From JANNNF01 sp040385825 (GTDB lineage Bacteria > Pseudomonadota > Alphaproteobacteria > Rhodobacterales > Rhodobacteraceae), in contig JAZKGQ010000030.1 of assembly GCA_040385825.1 (NCBI GenBank), forward strand, positions 1 through 39,185: a stretch of DNA of 39,185 nt. The letters run 5' to 3'. The number at the start of each line of letters is the position of its first letter. Position 1 is the first letter of the stretch. Below, piece after piece: positions 7,224-16,175 of the stretch. The translations under genes and the position numbers were made by a program. The notes under the pieces were generated by a model. It was given only the letters and a program-made list of their open reading frames with translations. It was not told where the DNA came from and searched no databases.

Positions 7224-8095
7224 GCAGGCTTTGCCCGCAGGATGAACCACAGCCCCACAAGGATCATCGGCAGCGACAGCACCTGCCCCATGGTCAGGCC
7301 ATAGCCTGCGACGTGCCAGGCAAGGCCCAAGGGATTGCCGTCGGTCACGAATTGCGCGTCGGGCTGGCGCACGAACTCGACCAGGAACCGCGCAATGCCA
7401 TAGCCTGCGAAGAACACCCCCGCCACCCGGCCCGGCAGGGCGAGCCAGCCCTTGCGCCACACCAGCCAAAGCAGCACCGCGCCAAGGATCAACCCCTCCA
7501 TCGCGGCCTCGTACAACTGGCTGGGGTGGCGGGCGCAGATGCCCTCGATGCCGCAGGCCTGTGCGGCGGACCCCGGAAACGCCACGCCCCAGGGCAGGGT
7601 GGTGGCGCGGCCCCACAGCTCGGCGTTGATGAAATTGGCGATCCGGCCCAGCAACAACCCCGGCGGCGCGGCCATCGCCATCAGATCGGCGGCAGACAGC
7701 ATCGGGATGCCTTCGCGGCGGCAGAAGATGTAGCCCGCAACGACCACCCCCAGAAAGCCGCCATGAAAGGACATGCCGCCCTCCCACACTTTCAGGATCT
7801 GGCCGGGGTTCTGCCAATAGGTGCCGGGCTGGTAGAACAGCACATAGCCCAGACGCCCCCCCAGGATCACCCCCAGGATCACCCAGGTCAGCAGCCGTTC
7901 CACCTGTTCCGCCGTCATCGGCGCCACGCCGCCCGGCCACAGCCGGGGCGTGTTGACGGCGCGGGTGACCATCTGCCAGCCGACAATCAGCCCGACAATA
8001 TAGGCCAGCGCATACCAGCGCAGCGCCAGCGTCACCCCGAACAGGGTGAAAGACACGATATCGGGTGACAGGTTCGGAAAGGGAATATAGGTCAT
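7220..8095 (-). CDS. lgt: Prolipoprotein diacylglyceryl transferase
   Basis: This inner-membrane enzyme transfers diacylglycerol from phosphatidylglycerol to the lipobox cysteine of prelipoproteins, the first step of lipoprotein maturation. The 291-residue polytopic protein shows about seven hydrophobic segments and LRWYALAYIVG near 25-35. It also has GGRLGYVLFYQPGTYW, the GGMSFHGGFLG stretch, and the Lgt signature GRIANFINAELWGR. HPSQLYEA follows further on. GAGG lies upstream of the ATG at 8095. It heads the operon with the methyltransferase and pgeF. Confidence 0.96.
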   Translation of the reverse strand: MTYIPFPNLSPDIVSFTLFGVTLALRWYALAYIVGLIVGWQMVTRAVNTPRLWPGGVAPMTAEQVERLLTWVILGVILGGRLGYVLFYQPGTYWQNPGQILKVWEGGMSFHGGFLGVVVAGYIFCRREGIPMLSAADLMAMAAPPGLLLGRIANFINAELWGRATTLPWGVAFPGSAAQACGIEGICARHPSQLYEAAMEGLILGAVLLWLVWRKGWLALPGRVAGVFFAGYGIARFLVEFVRQPDAQFVTDGNPLGLAWHVAGYGLTMGQVLSLPMILVGLWFILRAKPA

Positions 8096-8237
8096 GGGGC
8101 CTCGCTTTGACCTGCGTTGTCCGGGCTGGGGGCTTGCTTGTCAATCGCGCCCGGTGCGCGCGATGCGGCGATCAGCGCCTTGTGAACAGGGGGCCGTCAC
8201 CGCATATAGGAAGGAAGATTTGCGAAAGGATCCCGCC

Positions 8238-8492
8238 ATGCAGACCCGCAACAAGTTTTTCGACGACATGAGCGCGCTGATGACCAACGCCATGGGCGTG
8301 GCCCAGGGGGCCAAGACCGAGGCCGAAACCGCCATGAAGGGCATGATCGACCGCTGGATGGCCGACCGCGATTTCGTCACCCGCGAAGAATTCGACGCCG
8401 CCCGCGCGATGGCCGTAAAGGCGCGTGAGGAAAACGCAAGCCTCGAGGCCCGGATCGCAGCGCTGGAGGCCGCGCTGGCACCCAAGGGATAA
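8238..8492 (+). CDS. ubiK: UbiK-like accessory factor (BMFP/YqiC family)
   Basis: The 84-residue protein has the BMFP-domain layout: an amphipathic N-terminal helix, NKFFDDMSALMTNAMGVAQG, then a basic-acidic helix with the conserved DFVTREEFD, and a C-terminal coiled coil rich in Ala, Glu and Leu (about 55-80). UbiK trimerises and binds UbiJ and lipids in ubiquinone synthesis in gammaproteobacteria; the same role here is inferred. AAAGGA (8225-8230) precedes the ATG. It is divergent from lgt and convergent with the DoxX-like gene. Confidence 0.85.
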   Translation: MQTRNKFFDDMSALMTNAMGVAQGAKTEAETAMKGMIDRWMADRDFVTREEFDAARAMAVKAREENASLEARIAALEAALAPKG

Positions 8493-8543
8493 GGCCGCAG
8501 GGGTTGTACGGGACAAGTCCGGGGGACCGTTTCGGGGGCAGCC

Positions 8544-8888
8544 CTATCGCCCCCTCGACGCCGCCAGCACCAGCAACCCGCCCGCGATGGCCCAGTTCTT
8601 GACGAAAATCGACATCTGCCAGCCATCGCCGGGGATGAAGTGAAACACGCTGGTCAGCATGCAATAGGCCGCCCCCGCCAGTGCTGCCGCCTGTACCCGA
8701 CCGGGCAGCAGCAACCCAACCGCCACGCCGGCGTTGAACACCAGCGCAGGCCAGACCAGCCAAGCGGGCCAGCCAAACCCCGCCAGCAACCCCTGCACCG
8801 CCGCCGGGTCCGTGGCCTTTTGCACCACCCCCGCCACGAACAGCCCCGCAATCAGGATGCGCCCGACAAGGTCAAGCCATGCAATCAT
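8544..8888 (-). CDS. DoxX-family membrane protein
   Basis: The 114-residue protein has four hydrophobic segments and the DoxX-like opening LVGRILIAGLFVAGVVQKATDP (residues 7-28). GWPAWLVWPALVFNAGVAVGLLL and a CMLTSVFHF segment follow. DoxX-family proteins are inner-membrane proteins, some tied to thiosulfate:quinone oxidation or redox stress; no role can be assigned here. Its ATG overlaps the ecsC stop by four bases (ATGA, 8885-8888), so the two are coupled. Confidence 0.82.
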   Translation of the reverse strand: MIAWLDLVGRILIAGLFVAGVVQKATDPAAVQGLLAGFGWPAWLVWPALVFNAGVAVGLLLPGRVQAAALAGAAYCMLTSVFHFIPGDGWQMSIFVKNWAIAGGLLVLAASRGR

Positions 8889-9682
8889 GTGGATTTCAGA
8901 ACCGACTGGCTGGGTAGCCGATCTGCGCGAATTTTCGCAACAGCTTCTGAATAGGCCTTGGGAACATCAAGCTCAGGATGCACTCGTGACAGTTTCAGCA
9001 TGCGAAAGTGAGTGTCTGCAGCCGTTTCATAGTGGTTGATGAAGGCGATGTTTACGACAGCACCTGTAATCGCCCCCAAGATCGGCACAGCCTGCGACCC
9101 TAGTTTTGTCAGCAACCGCGCGGCAAACTCGCTCGAAACTTTGGAAATCAACCCGGAAACGGCCTGTCCGTTTATCAGCATCCGGCTACTGACAAAGGAA
9201 CTGCTGGCCGCATCGTCCATGGCATCTGGCCCACCGCTACAGAACACGGCCAGACATTCCCGCCTGATGGTTTCGTCTGCAGGATCAAAGCCGTGTTGCC
9301 GCGCTACCTTCTGAATAGTATTGAAAATCAAGGTGGTAGAGGCAAGAAGGTCTGGCGCAAGTCCGATAAAGCCAAACCAGCCACCCACTGAACCGGAAAC
9401 TGCCGCGCCAATTTTGTTTGTGGTCATCGGCAGATCTCGTATCGTCTGAACCGAGTCTGCACTTGAAGACATGTTGTACAAGTGTTCAAAAATAGGTTCG
9501 ATGCCGCTTTGAAGGGCCTGTGGCGTCAAACCGAACAGTCTTGTCATGGCCAAGTCACTTAACTTGCCAATTGTCTGCACGCCCTTCATCAGAATGCCTG
9601 TGGAGTCTATCTGTTGGCGTGCAACACTAAGCAACTCCGTCTGAACAGTGTCGGGCAGATAAACCAGAAGTTCGTTTGTCAT
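8885..9682 (-). CDS. EcsC-family protein
   Basis: The 265-residue product resembles the EcsC family. Recognisable pieces are GAAVSGSVGGWFGFIGLAPDL near 92-112, a TTLIFNTIQKVARQHGFDP stretch, ECLAVFCSGG, and a late hydrophobic segment, KLGSQAVPILGAITGAVVNIAFINHY. EcsC was named from the Bacillus ecs operon with an ABC transporter, but most members, like this one, sit apart from any transporter and their role is unknown. The 5' part is AT-richer than its neighbours (22 of 60 bases are G or C at 9661-9720), and the ribosome-binding site before the ATG at 9682 is weak. It overlaps the DoxX-like gene. An upstream in-frame ATG (9787) is less likely because it adds a Trp/Arg-rich extension with no family match. 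Confidence 0.8.
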   Translation of the reverse strand: MTNELLVYLPDTVQTELLSVARQQIDSTGILMKGVQTIGKLSDLAMTRLFGLTPQALQSGIEPIFEHLYNMSSSADSVQTIRDLPMTTNKIGAAVSGSVGGWFGFIGLAPDLLASTTLIFNTIQKVARQHGFDPADETIRRECLAVFCSGGPDAMDDAASSSFVSSRMLINGQAVSGLISKVSSEFAARLLTKLGSQAVPILGAITGAVVNIAFINHYETAADTHFRMLKLSRVHPELDVPKAYSEAVAKIRADRLPSQSVLKST

Positions 9683-9783
9683 GTCATTACTTTTCAATAA
9701 GTTCACCGAAGCACAGTGTTCCCTGCTTTCAGCCAAGATTGCAACATTTCCTTCTTTTAACCACCAAGCACAACGGCGCCCCC

Positions 9784-10245
9784 TCATATCCCCTCCTTCA
9801 CCGCCTCCATCGCAACATAGGTACTGGTCGAGGTGACATGCGGCAGCGAGGTGATGTGTTCGGCCAGCACGCGGCGGTAATCGGCGATGCTTTGCGTGCG
9901 CACCTTCAGCAGGTAGTCAAAGCGTGACGCGATCATGTGGCATTGCTCGACCTCGGGCACCGCCAGCACGGCCTTGTTGAAGGCCTGCAAGGCCGCCTCG
10001 CGGGTGTCCGACAGGCGCACCTCGACAAAGGCCACATGCGATTGTCCCATCTTGATCGGGTCCAGAATGGCGCGGTAGCCGGTGATCACCCCGGCCTCCT
10101 CCAGCCGTTTCATCCGGGCCTGTGTGGGGCTTTTCGACAGCCCGATGCGACGGGCCAGTTCCACCGCGCTGATGCGGCCGTCGGTTGCCAGCACCCGCAG
10201 GATGGCCTCGTCAAATCGGTCCATCTCGGCCCGGTCTTTTGTCAT
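9784..10245 (-). CDS. putR: Lrp/AsnC-family regulator, PutR-like
   Basis: The 153-residue protein has an AsnC-type helix-turn-helix (MDRFDEAILRVLATDGRISAVELARRIGLSKSPTQARMKRLEEAGVI, about 8-53) and a RAM domain with EVEQCHMIASRFDYLLKV. It is divergent from putA across only 101 bases. In Rhodobacter capsulatus the Lrp-like PutR activates putA in response to proline, and the gene order is the same. AGGGGAAAG lies before the ATG at 10245. The name rests on position plus family; the two entries in the window of this family are otherwise alike. Confidence 0.88.
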   Translation of the reverse strand: MTKDRAEMDRFDEAILRVLATDGRISAVELARRIGLSKSPTQARMKRLEEAGVITGYRAILDPIKMGQSHVAFVEVRLSDTREAALQAFNKAVLAVPEVEQCHMIASRFDYLLKVRTQSIADYRRVLAEHITSLPHVTSTSTYVAMEAVKEGI

Positions 10246-10346
10246 GGCTTTCCCCTGAATTTCCGCCGTATCGCCTGCATACCACGGGTAAATCAGGAAA
10301 ACAGCCGGGCAGATTGCGTGTACCTTGGGCAAAACAGGAGTCTGCC
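10246..10346. promoter_or_regulatory. putR-putA intergenic control region
   Basis: The 101 bases between the divergent starts must carry both promoters and the PutR site. I see no long perfect palindrome in it. CAGGAG at 10335-10340 is the putA ribosome-binding site. Lrp-type proteins bind degenerate AT-containing sites, so the lack of a clear dyad is not evidence against control. Confidence 0.4.
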
Positions 10347-13300
10347 ATGCCCCGCGACAACACCGACGCCAACTGGACGATCATCGACACCCAAGCTCTG
10401 GCGGATGAGGCGGGGCTGGTGCAGGCCCTGACCCTGCAAGCGGGGCTGGACCCTGCCGCCCGCGCCCGCATCACCGCCGCCGGGGCCGACCTTGTGCGCC
10501 GGATCCGGGCAAGCGTGAAGCCGGGTCTGATGGAGGTTTTTCTGGCCGAATACGGCCTGTCGACCGAAGAAGGCATCGCCCTGATGTGTCTGGCCGAGGC
10601 CCTGTTGCGGGTGCCCGACGCCACCACGATGGACGCGCTGATCGAAGACAAGATCGCGCCGTCGGACTGGGGCCGCCATCTGGGGCGGTCGGCCTCATCC
10701 TTGGTCAATGCCTCGACCTGGGCCTTGATGCTGACCGGAAAAGTGCTGGAGGACGCCGAACCCGGCATCGCAGGCCACCTTCGCAACGCGATCAAGCGGA
10801 TGGGTGAACCTGTGATCCGTACCGCCGTCGCCCGCGCGATGAAGGAAATGGGCCGCAACTTCGTGCTGGGCGAAACCATTGATCTTGCGATGAAACGCGC
10901 GCGCGACCTGGAAGGGCAGGGCTATACCTACAGCTATGACATGCTGGGCGAGGCGGCCCGGACCGAACATGACGCGCGGCGCTATCACCTGTCCTATTCC
11001 GCCGCGATCACCGCCATCGCCCGTGCCGCCAAGGGCGACGACATCCGCACCAACCCCGGCATTTCGGTCAAGCTGTCGGCGCTGCATCCGCGGTACGAGG
11101 TCGCAAAACGGGCAAGGGTGATGGAGGAACTGGTCCCCCGCGTCCGCGCGCTTGCGGGCCTTGCCAAGGCGGCGGGCCTGGGCTTCAACATCGATGCCGA
11201 GGAAGCCGACCGTCTGGCCCTGTCGCTGGAGGTGATCGAGGCCGTGCTGTCCGACCCGGCGCTGAAGGGGTGGGATGGCTTTGGCGTGGTGGTGCAGGCC
11301 TATGGCCGCCGCGCCGGGGCCACCATCGACTGGCTGCATGCGCTGGCGACACGGCTGGACCGCAGGATCATGGTCCGGCTGGTCAAGGGCGCCTATTGGG
11401 ACGCCGAGGTGAAACGGGCGCAGGTTCTGGGTCTGGCCAGTTTCCCGGTGTTCACCCGCAAGCAGGCGACCGATGTGTCCTACATCGCCCATGCCCGCAA
11501 ACTGCTGGGGCTGACCGACCGCATCTATCCGCAGTTCGCCACCCACAACGCCCATACCGTGGCCGCGATTCTGGACATGGCGACCGACAAAAGGGCGTTT
11601 GAATTTCAGCGCCTGCACGGCATGGGCGAACGGCTGCATGACATCGTGCTGACCGATCAGGCCACGCGCTGCCGCATCTATGCCCCGGTCGGCGCGCATC
11701 GTGATCTGCTGGCCTATCTGGTCCGCCGCCTGCTGGAAAACGGCGCGAACAGCAGCTTTGTCAACCAGATCGTGAACGAGGAAGTCCCGCCCGAAACCGT
11801 CGCCGCCTGCCCGCTGACCGCGATGGAAAAGCTGACCCCGATTGCCAGCCCGGCCCTGCCCACCGGGCCGCAACTGTTCGGCATGCGGCGCAATTCGCAA
11901 GGCTGGGATCTGACCGATGCCGCCGATCTGGCGCGCGTCAATGCCGCCCGCGCGCCTTTCGCGGAAAGCATGTTCACCGCCGCCCCCCGCCTTGCCGGCC
12001 CCGCAAGCGACGGTCCCACCATTCCGGTTCACAACCCTGCCACCGGCGCCCTGATCGGCCATGTCCAGCCCGCCACCGCCGCCGATGTGGCAACCGCCCT
12101 GACCCTTGCCACCCCGTGGACAGCCCCGGCATCTGACCGCGCCGCCACCTTGGCTCGCGCCGCCGACCTGTTCGAGGAAAACTTCGGCCAGATATTCGCC
12201 CTGCTGGCGCGCGAGGCTGGCAAGACCCTGACCGACGCGGTGGGCGAATTGCGTGAAGCGGTCGATTTCCTGCGCTATTACGCCGCCGGGGCCGGCCAAC
12301 TGCGCAACCCCGCGCGCGGTACCTTTGCCTGCATCTCTCCCTGGAACTTCCCGCTTGCGATCTTCGCAGGCCAGATCGCCGCCGCCCTCGCCGCTGGCAA
12401 CGCGGTGCTGGCCAAACCCGCCGACCAGACCCCGCTGATCGCCGCCCTTGCGGTGGACCTGGTGCTACAGGCTGGCGTGCCGGCACCCGCCCTGCAACTC
12501 CTCCCCGGTGGTGGCGAGATCGGCGCGGCCCTCACCGCCAGCCCCAAGATCCACGGCGTCGCCTTCACCGGGTCCACCGCCACCGCCCTGAAAATCCGGG
12601 CTGCGATGGCGGCCAGTGGCAACCCGACTGCCCCGCTGATCGCCGAAACCGGTGGCCTGAACGCCATGCTGGTGGACAGCACCGCCCTGCCCGAACAGGC
12701 GGTGCGCGATATTCTGGCATCGGCCTTCCAGTCCGCCGGCCAGCGCTGTTCGGCCCTGCGCTGCCTCTATGTGCAGGAAGATATTGCCGAAACCGTGCAG
12801 CACATGCTGTTCGGCGCGATGGATGACCTTGCCATGGGCGACCCGTGGGATCTGGCGACCGACACTGGCCCGGTGATCGACGCCGCCGCCCACAGCGCCA
12901 TCGCGGGTTACATCGCCGAGGCCGCACAGGAAGGCCGCGTCCTCAAACACCTGACCGCCCCCAGATCCGGCACCTTCATCCCCCCCACCGTGATCCGCGT
13001 TCCCGGCATCGCCGCCATGCCAAAGGAAATCTTCGGCCCGGTCCTGCACATCGCCACCTTCAAGGCGAGTGAGATCGACAGGGTGGTCGATGCCGTCAAC
13101 GCCACCGGTTACGGCCTGACCTTCGGCTTGCACACCCGCATCGACGACCGCGTGCAGCACATCGTGGACCGGCTGCATGTCGGCAACACCTATGTCAACC
13201 GCAACCAGATAGGTGCTGTGGTAGGCTCTCAACCCTTTGGCGGCGAAGGGCTTTCGGGCACCGGGCCCAAAGCGGGCGGTCCCGAGTACCTGCACCGCTT

Positions 13301-13775
13301 CACGCAGAAACCCGCCCCCGCAGGCCAACCCGGCCCCGCCATCCCCGAGGCGCAAGTGGCCGAGGCCCTGTCGCGCCGCCAACCCACGCCATCGCGCAGC
13401 CTCAACCTGCCGGGGCCAACGGGCGAGTCGAACCGCCTGACCCTGACCCCGCGCGCGCCGCTGCTGTGCCTTGGCCCCGACAGCACCGCCCAAGCCACCG
13501 CCATCCGCGCGCTTGGCGGCCAGGCGATTGATGCGGCAGGCCTCGACCCGCAGGCGCTGACCCGCCTGCACGGCTTTGCGGGCGCGGTCTGGTGGGGCGA
13601 TGCCGCCACCGCCCGCAGCTATGCGCAGGCCCTGGCACAGCGCAGCGGCCCGATCCTGCCGCTGATAGGCGATGTGCCCGACCTTGGCCATGTCATGCTG
13701 GAACGCCATGTCTGCATCGACACCACTGCCTCGGGCGGCAATGCGCAACTGCTGGCCGAGGTCGGCAACACTTGA
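10347..13775 (+). CDS. putA: Bifunctional proline dehydrogenase / L-glutamate gamma-semialdehyde dehydrogenase
   Basis: The enzyme oxidises proline to P5C with FAD and quinone, then P5C to glutamate with NAD. The 1142-residue product begins directly with the PRODH arm and lacks the N-terminal ribbon-helix-helix of E. coli PutA, so it should not be a repressor. The PRODH barrel includes GFNIDAEEADRL, YWDAEVKRAQ and the late RRLLENGANSSFVNQ. The aldehyde dehydrogenase domain has ISPWNFPLAIF, the catalytic Glu767 in AETGG and Cys801 in SAGQRCSALR, and PFGGEGLSGTGPKAGGP. The C-terminal roughly 130 residues are a degenerate Ala-rich extension. Start: CAGGAG six bases before ATG. Control by the divergent PutR is likely. 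Confidence 0.97.
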   Translation: MPRDNTDANWTIIDTQALADEAGLVQALTLQAGLDPAARARITAAGADLVRRIRASVKPGLMEVFLAEYGLSTEEGIALMCLAEALLRVPDATTMDALIEDKIAPSDWGRHLGRSASSLVNASTWALMLTGKVLEDAEPGIAGHLRNAIKRMGEPVIRTAVARAMKEMGRNFVLGETIDLAMKRARDLEGQGYTYSYDMLGEAARTEHDARRYHLSYSAAITAIARAAKGDDIRTNPGISVKLSALHPRYEVAKRARVMEELVPRVRALAGLAKAAGLGFNIDAEEADRLALSLEVIEAVLSDPALKGWDGFGVVVQAYGRRAGATIDWLHALATRLDRRIMVRLVKGAYWDAEVKRAQVLGLASFPVFTRKQATDVSYIAHARKLLGLTDRIYPQFATHNAHTVAAILDMATDKRAFEFQRLHGMGERLHDIVLTDQATRCRIYAPVGAHRDLLAYLVRRLLENGANSSFVNQIVNEEVPPETVAACPLTAMEKLTPIASPALPTGPQLFGMRRNSQGWDLTDAADLARVNAARAPFAESMFTAAPRLAGPASDGPTIPVHNPATGALIGHVQPATAADVATALTLATPWTAPASDRAATLARAADLFEENFGQIFALLAREAGKTLTDAVGELREAVDFLRYYAAGAGQLRNPARGTFACISPWNFPLAIFAGQIAAALAAGNAVLAKPADQTPLIAALAVDLVLQAGVPAPALQLLPGGGEIGAALTASPKIHGVAFTGSTATALKIRAAMAASGNPTAPLIAETGGLNAMLVDSTALPEQAVRDILASAFQSAGQRCSALRCLYVQEDIAETVQHMLFGAMDDLAMGDPWDLATDTGPVIDAAAHSAIAGYIAEAAQEGRVLKHLTAPRSGTFIPPTVIRVPGIAAMPKEIFGPVLHIATFKASEIDRVVDAVNATGYGLTFGLHTRIDDRVQHIVDRLHVGNTYVNRNQIGAVVGSQPFGGEGLSGTGPKAGGPEYLHRFTQKPAPAGQPGPAIPEAQVAEALSRRQPTPSRSLNLPGPTGESNRLTLTPRAPLLCLGPDSTAQATAIRALGGQAIDAAGLDPQALTRLHGFAGAVWWGDAATARSYAQALAQRSGPILPLIGDVPDLGHVMLERHVCIDTTASGGNAQLLAEVGNT

Positions 13776-13806
13776 CGAAACCGCCCGGATCGGGAACCTG
13801 TGACCC

Positions 13807-14544
13807 ATGTTCCCGATCCGCGACCACAACCCGTCAGGCCGAACGCCCTATGTGACCATCGCGCTGATGGCGGCGAACATTCTGGTGTTCTGCGCCTATT
13901 GGCTGACCCTGACCGACGGCCAGATCGGCTGGTTCCTGTATACCTGGGGCATCGTTCCGGGCCGGCTGATGGCAGGGCAGGGGATCGAGACGCTGGTGAC
14001 CCACATGTTCGTGCACGCAGGCTGGATGCATCTTGCGGGCAACATGCTGTTCTTGTGGATCTACGGCGACAACCTTGAATCCGAGATGGGCCATGGCGGC
14101 TTTCTGCTGTTCTACCTTGCCGCGGGCCTTGCCGCCGCAGGCCTGCAATCGGCGGCCGATCCGTGGTCGGATATTCCCATGGTCGGCGCGTCGGGGGCCA
14201 TTGCCGGCGTGATGGGGGGCTATCTGCTGCTCTATCCGCGCGCCAAGGTCGATGTGCTGTTCATCTTCGTGATCTTCTTCCGCATCTTCCCGATCCCGGC
14301 CTGGATCGTGCTGGGCCTGTGGTTCGGCATCCAGATGGTTTCGGGCCTTGCGGTCCCGTCAGACGAGGGCGGCGTCGCCTATCTGGCGCATATCGGCGGC
14401 TTTGTTGCGGGCGTGATCTTCGCCCTGCCAGTCTGGTTGCGGCGGGGGGCTGCCGCCTATTGGCAGCGCACGGAAGGCCACCCGCCCCACCCCGAAACCG
14501 CCTACAAACTGTCCAGGTCCCGTATCCCGACGGTCAGGCGCTGA
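13807..14544 (+). CDS. Rhomboid-family intramembrane serine protease
   Basis: The 245-residue polytopic protein has the rhomboid catalytic dyad: Ser129 in VGASGAIAG and His195 in AYLAHIGGF, with the oxyanion Asn79 in HAGWMHLAGN. About six hydrophobic segments surround it. The enzyme cleaves membrane-protein substrates within the bilayer; its substrate is unknown. It starts 31 bases after putA and may be read through from it, though no functional tie is evident. A family-type intergenic repeat follows its stop. Confidence 0.93.
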   Translation: MFPIRDHNPSGRTPYVTIALMAANILVFCAYWLTLTDGQIGWFLYTWGIVPGRLMAGQGIETLVTHMFVHAGWMHLAGNMLFLWIYGDNLESEMGHGGFLLFYLAAGLAAAGLQSAADPWSDIPMVGASGAIAGVMGGYLLLYPRAKVDVLFIFVIFFRIFPIPAWIVLGLWFGIQMVSGLAVPSDEGGVAYLAHIGGFVAGVIFALPVWLRRGAAAYWQRTEGHPPHPETAYKLSRSRIPTVRR

Positions 14545-14566
14545 CTGCCTAAAACTTGACTCTAAT

Positions 14567-14616
14567 TTTCATCCTCTGTGCACAAATATCCCGGGGGTGC
14601 GGGGGCTGGCCCCCGC
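14567..14616. repeat. Rhodobacteraceae-type intergenic repeat with GC hairpin
   Basis: The segment 14567-14597 (TTTCATCC...CAAATATCCCGGGGG) resembles, in inverted orientation, 26423-26454 in this window. I recognise it as a motif widespread between genes of this bacterial family. It is followed by a perfect 8-bp hairpin, GCGGGGGC (14599-14606) and GCCCCCGC (14609-14616), in the gap between convergent rhomboid and inositol-phosphatase genes, where it may end transcription. Confidence 0.55.
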
Positions 14617-14632
14617 TCCGCCGGTCCAACCC

Positions 14633-15421
14633 TCACCCCCGGATGATCTTGCGGAACGGCTCGAACAGTGCGTCGTTGCCGGCAATGATCGTGCCGTGGA
14701 TCAGCGGGTCCTGCCCGTCGCGGATGGCCGAAAACATGCCGCCCGCCTCTTTCACCAGCAGCGATCCCGCCGCCAGATCCCAGGGGTGCAACTCGCGTTC
14801 CCAGTATCCCTCGTACCGACCTGCCGCCACATAGGCCAGATCCAGCGCGGCAGCCCCCCACCGGCGCACCCCGGCGCAGGCGGGCATCAGGCGCGCCAGA
14901 TCCTGCATCATCGCGGGCAGGGTTTTCTTCGCGCCGAACGGGATGCCAGTGGCAAACACGGCGTCCGACATCGACCGCCGCCCCGACACCCGCAGGCGTT
15001 TGGAATCGTTCATCCAGGCGCCCGAGCCTTTTTCGGCCCAGAACATCTCGTCCTTGGCCGCGTCATAGACCACGGCGGACACGATCTCGCCCTTGTGTTC
15101 CAGCGCGATCGACACCGCCCAATGCGGCATGCCGTGCAGGAAGTTGGTGGTGCCGTCCAGCGGATCGACGATCCAGCGGCGGGTGGGGTCCGCGCCTTCC
15201 GTCTCGCCGGTTTCCTCGCCCAGCCAGCCATAGGTCGGGCGGCCCGTCATCAGGTCTTCCTTGATCACGCGCTCGGCTTCGCGGTCGGCCTTGCTGACGA
15301 AATCCCCCGGCCCCTTGGACGAGACTTGCAGGTTTTCCACCTCGCGGAAGTCCTTGACCAGAACCCGCCCCGCCTTGCGCGCGGCCTTGATCATCAGGTT
15401 GAGGTTGGCACTGCCTTGCAT
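14633..15421 (-). CDS. suhB: Inositol monophosphatase family protein
   Basis: This Mg-dependent phosphatase of the IMPase fold hydrolyses inositol or related monophosphates; SuhB in E. coli also binds the rRNA antitermination complex. The 262-residue product shows the metal site GEETGE near 68-73 and WIVDPLDGTTNFLHG at 83-97, and the second motif WDLAAGSLLVKEAGG. The ATG at 15421 has GGAG eight bases upstream; a longer in-frame start at 15457 is less likely. The symbol is a family-level guess, since CysQ and HisN homologues share the fold. Confidence 0.9.
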   Translation of the reverse strand: MQGSANLNLMIKAARKAGRVLVKDFREVENLQVSSKGPGDFVSKADREAERVIKEDLMTGRPTYGWLGEETGETEGADPTRRWIVDPLDGTTNFLHGMPHWAVSIALEHKGEIVSAVVYDAAKDEMFWAEKGSGAWMNDSKRLRVSGRRSMSDAVFATGIPFGAKKTLPAMMQDLARLMPACAGVRRWGAAALDLAYVAAGRYEGYWERELHPWDLAAGSLLVKEAGGMFSAIRDGQDPLIHGTIIAGNDALFEPFRKIIRG

Positions 15422-15532
15422 GGAAAAACTCCGCGTCCATCTGAAGTGCCGGGGCATACACGTCCGGGGGCCGGATGGGAAGGCCCGCGCTGTGCAATCA
15501 CCCCATGTGGCCTTGGCTGCCCGTCTGAACCC

Positions 15533-16045
15533 TCAAATCCAGCGGAAACTGCCGTCCGGGTTGCGGATGCGGTAGCGCCCGTTGCCGGGGTTGTGCTGGA
15601 AATCGCCCGCATTCAACCCCATCGCCCGCCCGCCCACCTGATTCAGTTGCAGGGTCGAACAGGCGATCCAGTGAATGGAAATCTCGTCGCCCTGCCGCAT
15701 CTCGCCCGCAAGCCCGCTGAACAATTCGGAAAGGTTGGCTTCTTCGCCTTCCGGCACACCCAGCACCATCGAGTCATTGCCCCAATGGCCCTTGTTCAGG
15801 GCGTTTTCGGCGGTCGTGGTCCAGTCGTCGGGCTGGCCGGAAATCTTCATGTTCGGACATTGCGAGAATTCTGTGATGATGCGATCGTTCCGGGTAAAGG
15901 TTCCGGCAAGGATCTGCCGCTCCATGCCGGTCATCAGGTTCTTGGCAAAGTGAGTGTAGAAATACACCGACACGCCCCGCGGCACCTTGGTATAGCCATA
16001 TTCGGGCTTCCAGCCGCCATGGCCGCTCAGAAACAAGTGCTTCAC
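15533..16045 (-). CDS. Stv-domain-like protein, possible His/Cys dyad
   Basis: The 170-residue product opens with a strand-like KHLFLSGHGGW (2-12), then VPRGVSVYFYTHFAKNL (21-37), and carries EISIHWIACSTL at 121-132. The pattern resembles the 'putative adhesin Stv' domain as I recall it, which is found in polymorphic toxin-like proteins. The strand-HG and strand-AC arrangement, with His9 and Cys129, also recalls clan CD cysteine peptidases, though that is only a pattern match. The likely start is GTG at 16045 with GGAGGAG about ten bases upstream. No signal peptide or membrane segment is present, and no immunity-like neighbour is seen. Function is not assigned. Confidence 0.6.
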   Translation of the reverse strand: MKHLFLSGHGGWKPEYGYTKVPRGVSVYFYTHFAKNLMTGMERQILAGTFTRNDRIITEFSQCPNMKISGQPDDWTTTAENALNKGHWGNDSMVLGVPEGEEANLSELFSGLAGEMRQGDEISIHWIACSTLQLNQVGGRAMGLNAGDFQHNPGNGRYRIRNPDGSFRWI

Positions 16046-16175
16046 AATATCTCTCCTCCACGCCCCGGTGAACAATGACGCGAGGGTAAGGCAACATGCC
16101 GCGAATCTCAAATCCTCTGATGCTGCGGCAGGCGATTCGCCAACGGCCCCCATGCAGGGGTAACATCGCTGGGCA

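Noticed and set aside
10695..13829. Two minus-strand open frames (534 and 454 codons) opposite putA
   Set aside because: Gly/Gln/His/Ala-rich shadows of the putA frame; putA itself shows all catalytic motifs.
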